A stretch of DNA of 64,000 nucleotides from Stenotrophomonas lactitubi. GTDB lineage: Bacteria > Pseudomonadota > Gammaproteobacteria > Xanthomonadales > Xanthomonadaceae. The stretch spans positions 3,596,001 through 3,660,000 of the forward strand of contig NZ_PHQX01000001.1 of the NCBI RefSeq assembly GCF_002803515.1, written 5' to 3'. The position numbers and the translations under genes are program-made. Shown piece after piece: positions 32,469-40,357 of the stretch. Under the pieces are notes generated by a model. That model was not told the origin of the DNA and made no database searches. It worked only from the letters and a program-made list of their open reading frames with translations. How positions within the stretch are numbered: the stretch's first letter is position 1; every line of letters starts with the position of its first letter.

Positions 32469-35400
32469 TACAGCAGCACTCCAAGTTCAACGGCCGGGGT
32501 GCCGTTCGGGTAGTAGACGTACACGCCCTGGTTGGTGATGTTCAGGCGGTATCCACCGGCCACGGTGCCATTGAACTCGAACCCACCGCCAGCAGCCTTG
32601 TTGATCCGCCAGCCGGTCTGACCCTGCGCGTAGTCGTCAGACTGGATCACCCCACTGATCTTCGCGTTGGTGATGGCGGCGTCGGCAATGTTCGCGTTGG
32701 TGATCCACGCGACACCGATCAGCGCCTGGCTGATGAACGTCTGCCCCCCTTGAATCACGAAGGGCGTAGTCACTTGGCCGTTGATCATGTTGATCAGGGC
32801 CAGGCGATCAGCCTGGAACAGGATCTGGCTCTGGTAGCTTCCGTCGGGCTGGTTTTCGATGCCGATGCCCATTCCGGCGACGTAGTACTGGCCATTGGCC
32901 GCAATCTGCAGCTTCAGATTCCACGACGCACTGATCTTGCCGTCCATGTCGACCACGGCTTGCGAGGTTTGCTGCACGATCGCCTGGGTGTCGCCAACTT
33001 TGGCTTCCACAGTGTCGGTCCGCTTGGCCATGGCGTAGTCATCCATCGCCGCCACCGCCTGCACCGACATAACACCGGCATAGGCCGTGGCGTCACCTGC
33101 ACCACCATCCGTGTCGCCGGCGCCCCGGGCATCTACCTGCGCGAAGATACCGTCGATTCGCTTCCCTTGGGCCAAAACCTTCCCATCCAGTTCGCCGATA
33201 TCCATCTCGACCTGGTTCATGCGCCCAACCAACGCACCAGACTCGGCGATCGCGTCGCCCACGTTGGTCCACTTCGTGCCTGGAGGCCGCTCGTTTCCGT
33301 TGCCGGGCCCATTCCACAGCCAGATTCGGCCGTTGTAGACCACGGTTTGCCCTGGCTCGTAGGTGGCGCCTTCGGCCCAGATCAACGGCACCAGCCCGCT
33401 GGTGCTCTCGATCTTCGCGAGCAAGTCCTGCCCGAGCGAGCTCTCCACGATCTTGCCGCGGAAGTACTCCTCGTACTCGCTCAGGTCGGTGCTGGCCTGG
33501 CCCATGACGCCGGCGCCAGTCGGATACCACGGGCCGATGTTCCCGCTGCGATCTACCAGACGTGCCCAGAAGAAGAACCGCGCGCCAGCGGCCAGCCCAT
33601 CCAGCTGCAACCGATTTTGCGGATACGCGTAGTCGCCCAGCTTTGTGGCCGTCTCGCGGTTGGGGCCGGGGCTGCGCCAGATCTCGGTGCGCTGGGTGTC
33701 GGTGGCGCCTGGAGGGAAGGCCCAAGCGAGCTGGATGCCGAACACGATGGACGTCGTGGTCAGCGAGGTCACTGCCGGCGGCGGCTCGGTCTTGCCGCGG
33801 ATGTCGGTCAGCATGCTTGTCGCCGGGATCGACACGGAGTTGAGCGCATTCACTGCTCGTACGCGCGCGAGGTATTTGCCGGCGTATATGCCTGGCACTT
33901 CGACGCTGGCCGTCGTTACCCGGCCGGCACGAACCCAGTTCAGGTCATCGCGCCTCCATTCCACGTCGTACGCGATTGCCTTGTCGGCGGCGTTCCACTG
34001 GATGGTCAGCGTCGGGGTGGCGATGCCCTGCTCGATCACCACGTGCGACGACAGGGTCACGTTGGTCGGGGGCGGCTGAACGCTCGGCGGTATGATGCTG
34101 ATGGGCGGCAGCTCCAGACGCGTGCCGTCGTCGATCGCAGCGTACTTCCCGGGCACGTGCTTCAGGGCAGTGATGTTGTAGGTGAGGTCTTCACCCTCTG
34201 CCACACCAACCACCCGGAACAGCTGCAGCGCCAGTTCGCTGGACTCGGTCGCCCAGACCGATTGCTCCACGGGAACGGCGGACCACGGCACAGCCACCTT
34301 GACCACGCCTGCGACACGATCGATACCGGTGATGCTCCGCCCTTCAACCTTCCCGCTCGGCAGTGTCGCGTGCAGGAGGTCGCCGGCCGCCATCTCATCC
34401 GGGATGCGGTCGAGCGTCAGGGTATCTTCCGTAGCTGCACGGATGCGGCCGGCGTTGCGGCGGCCGGCACGGTTCGGGTCTGCAATCTGGATCACATCAC
34501 CAGGCATGCAGTTCAGCGCGTCCATGCCTACCGAAAAGCCCACCGTCTCGGTTTCGAGGTTTTCGGTGTACAGGATGTGGTTGCCGACACGCTGGGCCTG
34601 CGCACGCGAATGGCAACCGATGGCCGTCACCTCAGTCTGATTGACGCCGTAGCGCGCGATGCCTTCCAGGTGCTGAACCGGCTCGACCTTCTGCCGCCCG
34701 AAGTCGTCAGGATCGGTCCACGACACCAGCGCAACCGTATGCCGTGCCTTGCGGCCGCTGCCTTCGTATCGGAATCGGCCACCGACAACGTTGGCCTGGC
34801 TGAACGTCGCGCCCGGATCCTTCGGCATATCGGCCGAGGCCATGACCTGGCCTGCCGCATAGAAGCTGATGCCGCGGAACATGCTGGCCATATCCTGCAG
34901 CACGCGGTACGCATCCGCCCTGCTCTGCAGGTAGAGACTGCAGGTGAATCGAGGCTCCTTCCCGCCGAGGCCATCGCTCACCAGCTGATCGCAGTACTGG
35001 GCGATCTGATACAGGCGCCACTTGTCCACCCAGTCCAGCGGGATGCGGTTGCCCAGTCCGAAGCGATCGTTGGTCACGATGTCGAAGAAGGCCCAGGCCG
35101 GATTGTTGGTCCACGCCGATTTGAAGGAGCCGTCCCAGGCGCCGCTGGTGGTGCCCGGCCCGCTGGTCGAGTAGATCCGGCTGATCGGATCGTAGTTGGC
35201 CGGCACGCGCACGACACGCCCCCAGATGCGGTAGGAACGCGATGGGATGCTCTGAAACGCACTGGCGTCCACCTGCACTGCTGCCAAGGCGCAGTTCGGG
35301 TAGCGAAGTTTCACGTCGATGATCTCGGTCATCGATAGCACGTTGACCGTGTCCGAGATCAGCGAGTTGTTCCGGTTCGGCGTGATGCGCCGGATGCGCA

Positions 35401-36010
35401 CTTGCCACTGCGATCCCGGCGGCAGGTCAATGCGACGGCTGCGCTCATACTGCGAGGTCGTCTTCCCGGTGATGGCTTCGGTCAGCACCGTAGTGAAGGC
35501 GCCACCGTCAACGGCCAGATCCACCGCGTAGGTGATCGAGTAGCCCTTCCGGTCCCCGTTCTCGCCGTCCACCTCCTGCAGCGCTGGCACGGCCAACCTG
35601 ATGCGGACGGCGGACAGGTCCGGCCCACTAACAGTTCGAACTACCGGCTCACCGCCGCGCAGCTCGACATTGACCGCAACTTCATTCTCGACCGACGGGA
35701 AGCCTGGGATGTAGGACTGGTCCTGCGTGCCCGAGCGGGTTTCTACCGTCACTCCCGAGAAGTTCGCCGTTCCGTCGGGGTTCTGGATCGGCACTTGGTT
35801 GAGGTAGATAGACTGGTTCCCGGCAACCAGCCCCCGGATCTCGCCCTCGCCCACCAGGTCCACGATGCGGGCCACAGCCATGGAGTGAAGGCTATCCGGC
35901 GTCTCAACGGGGGTGCGGGCATTGGATCCGCTCTTGCCGCCTGCGCCGGCCAGGCGGACAGCCTGCCCCACCCCATAGGCCAACGGTGCGTTTACTGTCG
36001 GCAGGTTCAC
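32468..36010 (-). CDS. Lambda J-like host-specificity/central tail fibre protein
   Basis: 1180 residues from a GTG at 36010 (GTGA overlap with gene I). The N-terminal half has the J-type sequence (NLPTVNAPLAYGVGQAVRLAGAGGKS, VDLVGEGEIRGL, FRGISFYAAG) with fibronectin-III-like stretches (about 690-880). The C-terminus is beta-rich and probably binds the host receptor. It forms the tail tip of a siphovirus. Confidence 0.92.
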   Translation of the reverse strand: MNLPTVNAPLAYGVGQAVRLAGAGGKSGSNARTPVETPDSLHSMAVARIVDLVGEGEIRGLVAGNQSIYLNQVPIQNPDGTANFSGVTVETRSGTQDQSYIPGFPSVENEVAVNVELRGGEPVVRTVSGPDLSAVRIRLAVPALQEVDGENGDRKGYSITYAVDLAVDGGAFTTVLTEAITGKTTSQYERSRRIDLPPGSQWQVRIRRITPNRNNSLISDTVNVLSMTEIIDVKLRYPNCALAAVQVDASAFQSIPSRSYRIWGRVVRVPANYDPISRIYSTSGPGTTSGAWDGSFKSAWTNNPAWAFFDIVTNDRFGLGNRIPLDWVDKWRLYQIAQYCDQLVSDGLGGKEPRFTCSLYLQSRADAYRVLQDMASMFRGISFYAAGQVMASADMPKDPGATFSQANVVGGRFRYEGSGRKARHTVALVSWTDPDDFGRQKVEPVQHLEGIARYGVNQTEVTAIGCHSRAQAQRVGNHILYTENLETETVGFSVGMDALNCMPGDVIQIADPNRAGRRNAGRIRAATEDTLTLDRIPDEMAAGDLLHATLPSGKVEGRSITGIDRVAGVVKVAVPWSAVPVEQSVWATESSELALQLFRVVGVAEGEDLTYNITALKHVPGKYAAIDDGTRLELPPISIIPPSVQPPPTNVTLSSHVVIEQGIATPTLTIQWNAADKAIAYDVEWRRDDLNWVRAGRVTTASVEVPGIYAGKYLARVRAVNALNSVSIPATSMLTDIRGKTEPPPAVTSLTTTSIVFGIQLAWAFPPGATDTQRTEIWRSPGPNRETATKLGDYAYPQNRLQLDGLAAGARFFFWARLVDRSGNIGPWYPTGAGVMGQASTDLSEYEEYFRGKIVESSLGQDLLAKIESTSGLVPLIWAEGATYEPGQTVVYNGRIWLWNGPGNGNERPPGTKWTNVGDAIAESGALVGRMNQVEMDIGELDGKVLAQGKRIDGIFAQVDARGAGDTDGGAGDATAYAGVMSVQAVAAMDDYAMAKRTDTVEAKVGDTQAIVQQTSQAVVDMDGKISASWNLKLQIAANGQYYVAGMGIGIENQPDGSYQSQILFQADRLALINMINGQVTTPFVIQGGQTFISQALIGVAWITNANIADAAITNAKISGVIQSDDYAQGQTGWRINKAAGGGFEFNGTVAGGYRLNITNQGVYVYYPNGTPAVELGVLL

Positions 36011-36591
36011 AGCTGGTCCTCCGCCTGGATGCCACCACTGATCACGGCAGAGCCCACCAGCATGCCCTTGGTGTCGTGCCCACCGTAGGGCACCGGCACC
36101 GGGTTGCCCTGGGCCTGTGTGTTGACGGTGCCGTTCATGCTGTAGTTCGGCCGATTCTCGGCACTGTCTTGGGAGCCGAGGCCCTTGGGCTGCGGTCCCA
36201 GCATCTGCACGACGCCGCCGATCACCATCACGGCACCCTGGACGACCAGATTGAAGTTGGTGGTATAGACGCCCACAACGATCAGCACGACCCCGAGGAT
36301 GATGTTCAGCACGCCGCCGCGCTTGCTGCCCAGCAGCACTGGGGCGATGCGAATGTCCTCGCCACCGGGGGGATCCTGCAGCTGATCCTTGGTGATGTTC
36401 TGTTTGCCGATGAACACGGCAAACGCCATACCCTGCTCCTTCGCACGGGCCAGATACTGCTGGAAGCCCGGCACGATCGCGCACAGCGCGCGGACGGCTT
36501 CCGCCGGGCTGTTCACGGCCAATCGGAACTTGCGCCCGAACCGGCTGCCCAGCTGGCCATACAGGCGGATGGTGCGCATGCGCTCAGCCAT
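36007..36591 (-). CDS. Lambda I-like tail assembly protein
   Basis: 194 residues with the I-family middle (GGVLNIILGVVLIVVGVYTT hydrophobic segment) and a C-terminal GNPVPVPYGG. The start at 36591 overlaps the K-like gene by 8 bp. Needed for tail-tip assembly in lambda. Confidence 0.85.
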   Translation of the reverse strand: MAERMRTIRLYGQLGSRFGRKFRLAVNSPAEAVRALCAIVPGFQQYLARAKEQGMAFAVFIGKQNITKDQLQDPPGGEDIRIAPVLLGSKRGGVLNIILGVVLIVVGVYTTNFNLVVQGAVMVIGGVVQMLGPQPKGLGSQDSAENRPNYSMNGTVNTQAQGNPVPVPYGGHDTKGMLVGSAVISGGIQAEDQL

Positions 36592-37324
36592 GACGTGCCT
36601 CCTTATGGCGAACGATGTAGCGGGTCCGCTCGGTCCACATGCCGCCGTAGGGCACGACCTCCGAAAGCCGGCCGTGCAGATGATGCAGCATCTGGCCATC
36701 ACCCAAGTGGATGCCGGCGTGGTTCGGTACGGTGGAGCGGATCTGCATCAGGATCATGTCGCCGCGGCGAGGCTCGTCCTCGATCTGCTCGAAGCCCTCA
36801 GCCCGGAGCCGATCCAAGCTGTAGAGATCCTGCCCCTTCTCCCACCAGTCGTCCTCTCGTTCGTACTGACTGAGGTGGATGCCGAGCTCCCGCGCGTGGA
36901 AGTCGCGCACCAGCGTGTAGCAGTCGAGGATGCCGTGAGCGAACTGCCGGCCCACCAGCGGCGCGATGAAGCCGCTGGGCTGGATGGTCTGCAGGTCACC
37001 ACATTCGGGTTCGGCACCAGTGACTTGGCCAACGCTGACGATGTGCCACGGCAGGCCGCTGGCCTCGCACATGACGCGATCGGCATCCGACGCGGTCGCA
37101 GGCGCGTTCGGGTGGCTGTGCACGACGGCCAGCACCTCGCCCACGTCCTCGGCATCGGCATAGTCCTCTGCCGGCAGCCGGAAGTGCTCGCTGGGCGTCA
37201 TCGCCACATTACGGCAGGCAACGTAGGCCTCACCGCCGGCCGTAGCCACAATCAATCCGCAGCACTCGCGCGGGTACTCGGCCACGGCATGTGCCTGTAT
37301 AGCCTGCAGGGTGCTCAGTTCCAT
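36584..37324 (-). CDS. Lambda K-like tail tip protein (MPN/JAMM plus NlpC/P60)
   Basis: 246 residues combining a JAB/MPN domain (Glu in PRECCGL, HSHPNAPATASDAD metalloprotease motif) with an NlpC/P60 domain (Cys in LDCYTLVRDF, His in NHAGIHLG). Such tail proteins may trim peptidoglycan at injection. Start ATG 37324. Confidence 0.88.
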   Translation of the reverse strand: MELSTLQAIQAHAVAEYPRECCGLIVATAGGEAYVACRNVAMTPSEHFRLPAEDYADAEDVGEVLAVVHSHPNAPATASDADRVMCEASGLPWHIVSVGQVTGAEPECGDLQTIQPSGFIAPLVGRQFAHGILDCYTLVRDFHARELGIHLSQYEREDDWWEKGQDLYSLDRLRAEGFEQIEDEPRRGDMILMQIRSTVPNHAGIHLGDGQMLHHLHGRLSEVVPYGGMWTERTRYIVRHKEARHG

Positions 37325-37337
37325 GGTTTGCTCATAG

Positions 37338-37359
37338 AAAAGCCCGCACACGGCGGGCT
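37338..37359 (-). terminator. Rho-independent terminator-like hairpin between L and K
   Basis: AGCCCGC/GCGGGCT with a 5-nt loop, followed on - by TTTTC. It lies in the gap between the L-like and K-like genes, so some attenuation within the late operon is possible. Confidence 0.6.
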
Positions 37360-37384
37360 GTGGAAACGGGGATGAAGGGGTGCG

Positions 37385-38650
37385 TCAGGTGCGCAGCAGG
37401 CCGGCGGCCGGGAATCCGCCATAGGGCAGCGGCTTGTCTGCGCCGAAGCGCAGCTTGCAGCTACCCACCCTACCCCCGCATTGGTCGCGCGACGGGTCAG
37501 TGGTCGGCACGTCGTTGGCATCGGCCACGGCCGGCCCGTTGTAACCGCAGTAGGGGCCGCGATATCCACCCCGGATCAGCCAGCCGCACACGCCGGCGAT
37601 GACCTGCCGGCCGGGCAGCTGCTCGCCGTTGAGGTCGATGGCGGTGGTCAGCTCGAACTCGACGGCCTCCCTCTCTTCGCCAACTTTGCGCTCGATGAAC
37701 CAGATCTCATCCAGGAAGTGCTCGTTCGGGTCGGCGGTGGGATTTCGATCAGCGCTGGGGTCGGCCGATGTCATCGTGAACGGGCTGGCGACCGGGCCAT
37801 CCTCAACCTGCATACCCAGCAGCGTCACGTTCTGACCGATAGCCGAAGGATGTGGGCCGAAGCCATACGACGGAGCACCGTTCCCGGCTTCCGAGTACGT
37901 AACGACCACCACCAGCTTCCTCAGACCATTGCCGAGATCCTTGTACTCAAGAATCTGTGCCTGGCCTGCAGTGAATGGCAGGTTCACAGTGGGCCATGTG
38001 TCCGTAGCTCGCCCCCAAATGAAACAGTCACGCACACCGGCCACGGTTGGGTTGGTGTAATGCAGCCGGAAGGCTCCTGAAGTGCCGAACCTGAAATAGA
38101 CCGTGGTTGTGACCTGCTTGTTCACTGTCACTGCAGGTGTGTTCCACATCCCTGCAACGCGCCGCGGGTAGCCACCGGATACGGTACTCGCCACAAGGGA
38201 GGGAGCTTTAAACGTAATGCCATCGACTGAGATAGGCGCCACCGGGGTCGCGCTGGTGCCAAGGCTGCTCCACGTTGCCGCCATCGCGTCTGCACTGTTG
38301 CGAACCCGGTTGGTGATTGCGGGGAAGTTGACCGCGTCCAGGTACTTCACCAGCGTCTGTCGGCGGATGACCCTCGCGCCGACCAGGTCATCGAACATGA
38401 GGCACAGCGCTGTGATGCGCCCATCGATGTTGCTCACCTTCAGGCGTGGGTTCGGCGGTTGGTCACTGGTGCGCGCGAAGCCGGTGGCCTCGATCGGCCA
38501 CGGCCCGTACTCCTGGCCCTGCCACCAGATCACCCCCGTCTGCAGGTGCTGGTGGAAGAACAGCTGATCAGCACCGAAGCTACTCGCGTCCAGTTCGTAC
38601 AAGGTCACCCGGCCACCGGGCTCCAGCTGCTGGGCATCGGCAGTGATCAT
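37385..38650 (-). CDS. Lambda L-like minor tail protein with an inserted domain
   Basis: 421 residues. Residues 1-109 and about 306-421 read as an ordinary gpL (FGADQLFFH, VSNIDGRITALCL, LDAVNF, then ADPNEHFLDEIWFIE). They include the four cysteines (355, 368, 391, 398) that match the Fe-S ligands of lambda gpL. Between them about 190 extra residues are inserted. These resemble the lectin-like modules of phage fibres (MQVEDGPVASPFTM near 280-293). Lambda gpL is about 230 residues. Confidence 0.87.
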   Translation of the reverse strand: MITADAQQLEPGGRVTLYELDASSFGADQLFFHQHLQTGVIWWQGQEYGPWPIEATGFARTSDQPPNPRLKVSNIDGRITALCLMFDDLVGARVIRRQTLVKYLDAVNFPAITNRVRNSADAMAATWSSLGTSATPVAPISVDGITFKAPSLVASTVSGGYPRRVAGMWNTPAVTVNKQVTTTVYFRFGTSGAFRLHYTNPTVAGVRDCFIWGRATDTWPTVNLPFTAGQAQILEYKDLGNGLRKLVVVVTYSEAGNGAPSYGFGPHPSAIGQNVTLLGMQVEDGPVASPFTMTSADPSADRNPTADPNEHFLDEIWFIERKVGEEREAVEFELTTAIDLNGEQLPGRQVIAGVCGWLIRGGYRGPYCGYNGPAVADANDVPTTDPSRDQCGGRVGSCKLRFGADKPLPYGGFPAAGLLRT

Positions 38651-39117
38651 TCCAGCACCGCCGATTCACCCGTGCCCAGCGGCAGCGAAATCTCGCTCGG
38701 CCAATTGAAGACCTCCGGCTGGGGCAAAAGCGCCTGGACCTGCTCCCACGTCTCGATCCCGGCCGGTGGATTCGTGACCAACTGCTCCAGCGCGAGGTTC
38801 ACGGCATCACGCCACGCAACCATCGCTCGCGCTTCCAGTCGATAGCGTTCAACGCCGCTGTTGTAATAGCCAACGCAGGTTTCAACGCTGTCGTACCGGC
38901 GGTCAACAACGTAGGCAGTCATCCATCCCCATGCAGCAGAGCGAATCGCCTGGTAGTGCTGGGGACTATGGAGTTCGTATGGCAATGCTGCCGGCGCCGG
39001 ATTGTTTCCTTCCTCAAGCCAGACTTCATAGAGTTCCCAAAGGCGGTGGCCCTTCGGGATGACCTCACCGGTGGAGATCAACTGAATCTCGTCTGGCGAT
39101 TTCGTGAATCGGTACAT
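38647..39117 (-). CDS. Tail fibre assembly chaperone-like protein
   Basis: 156 residues: an N-terminal YRFTKSPDEIQLISTGEVIP and WLEEGNNPAPA typical of fibre-assembly proteins, then a helical DUF4376-like tail. ATG 39117 has GGAG at 8 nt. The gene directly follows a fibre-like gene, as in fibre/chaperone pairs. Confidence 0.72.
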   Translation of the reverse strand: MYRFTKSPDEIQLISTGEVIPKGHRLWELYEVWLEEGNNPAPAALPYELHSPQHYQAIRSAAWGWMTAYVVDRRYDSVETCVGYYNSGVERYRLEARAMVAWRDAVNLALEQLVTNPPAGIETWEQVQALLPQPEVFNWPSEISLPLGTGESAVLE

Positions 39118-39119
39118 GG

Positions 39120-40001
39120 TCAAAGCTCCGCGTCTGCGGTGAATGCACCACCGCGCAGGTTGTAGGAAAGGCCTTGGACGACCGATCCGGTGAACCCGGT
39201 CACATCGCCGCGGAACCCGTTGATGCTGGCGCCCGCAAGCACGATGGTGTTTGTACTTCCTGTTTGCCCATTACCCACCCACGTCGGATAGGCAACGGTG
39301 GCGAGCGCCGGTGCTGCTCTCTTGGCCACAGAGAAATTGCACCCGAACATGATGTCCGCGGCATTGAACGTAGCACCGGCAATCTCTGTCCCGTCAACCC
39401 GTTCGAAGTAGCGCCTGCAAAGGGCGAGCTCTTGCGCCACTGGCCGGGCATCGAATGCCGTGGCCGCGCTGCCGCGCTCCAGCTGCGGACGGCTGTAGGT
39501 GACACCGGTCGCGGTCAGCTGCACCGTCATGTTGCCGCTGCCAGACGGGGTGAGGGTTACACCTCGCCGGCCGCTCCCAGAGGTGATCGTTCCAGTGGCT
39601 CCGCCCACACTTACGGTGATGCTGCCGCTGGGGTTCTCTACGCTGATGGTGAGCGGCTGGCCCCATGCCAGCAACGGGGCCTCCACGATCTGCTGCAGCG
39701 GCCCGCTCGAATGGGTGAAGACACCGGTAGTGGTATTGATGGCGACGTTGCAGCCACCGGCGCCGGCCTTCCAGCGATCGTAGCCATAGACCCCCGCAGC
39801 CAGAGCGCCACCGGCGAATCCGCGCTGGTTGATCGGGCTGCCGCAGTTGATGAGCATGTTCCGGCCGCCAACCGCAATCGCTGCTGCGATTGCGGCATAC
39901 AGCTCGGTGAAGTTGTCGTTGCACTTCCCGAAAGCAACTGGGAAAAGATCGCCAACCCAGGTGGGGTGCTGGGTAAGAAGATCAATGATTTTCTGGGCCA
40001 T
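39120..40001 (-). CDS. Tail fibre-like protein with carbohydrate-binding-type module
   Basis: 293 residues. A short N-terminal helix is followed by a module starting NMLINCGSPINQRGF/YGYDRWKAGAGG and ending RPQLERGSAATAFDARP, the pattern of lectin-like domains on phage fibres. A beta-rich C-terminus follows. Lambda has no gene at this position between M and L. Confidence 0.78.
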   Translation of the reverse strand: MAQKIIDLLTQHPTWVGDLFPVAFGKCNDNFTELYAAIAAAIAVGGRNMLINCGSPINQRGFAGGALAAGVYGYDRWKAGAGGCNVAINTTTGVFTHSSGPLQQIVEAPLLAWGQPLTISVENPSGSITVSVGGATGTITSGSGRRGVTLTPSGSGNMTVQLTATGVTYSRPQLERGSAATAFDARPVAQELALCRRYFERVDGTEIAGATFNAADIMFGCNFSVAKRAAPALATVAYPTWVGNGQTGSTNTIVLAGASINGFRGDVTGFTGSVVQGLSYNLRGGAFTADAEL

Positions 40002-40009
40002 GTTGGCTC

Positions 40010-40357
40010 CTATGGCTGGAACGTCTGTTCAAAGGTGCAGCTGATGCGCAGGTAGCCCTCAAGCTCGTCCACGGCGGTCAGCTTTGTGCAGCGGAAAAGC
40101 CCTTGCGGTTCGTTGGGTGGTGTCCAGAGAAAGGACTCACCTTGCCGCCGTCGGAGCCGCAGGAACGCCTTGGCCGCGCCCATCTGCTCCTGCTCTCGGT
40201 GCCCCCAGAGCTCGAGGTTCCAGATCTGCCTCTCGTTGTTGATGCCGTCGGGCGCTTCCTGTGAGTAGCCGTCCCCGAACGCGACTGCGCGGGTAACAGC
40301 CTCGTATTCCACGCTCGGCGGCGCGCTATACACGCACCAGACGAAGATCTCTTTCAT
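40010..40357 (-). CDS. Lambda M-like minor tail protein
   Basis: 115 residues with the gpM pattern (YEAVTRAVAFGDGYSQEAPDG, FLWTPP, YLRISCTFEQTF). The start overlaps the tape-measure stop by ATGA. Confidence 0.88.
   Translation of the reverse strand: MKEIFVWCVYSAPPSVEYEAVTRAVAFGDGYSQEAPDGINNERQIWNLELWGHREQEQMGAAKAFLRLRRRQGESFLWTPPNEPQGLFRCTKLTAVDELEGYLRISCTFEQTFQP

Noticed and set aside
32750..35338. Long + strand open frame (862 codons) opposite the J gene
   Set aside because: It mirrors the codon pattern of J in GC-rich DNA, has low-complexity His/Arg/Gln/Val content, no ribosome site and no recognisable domain.
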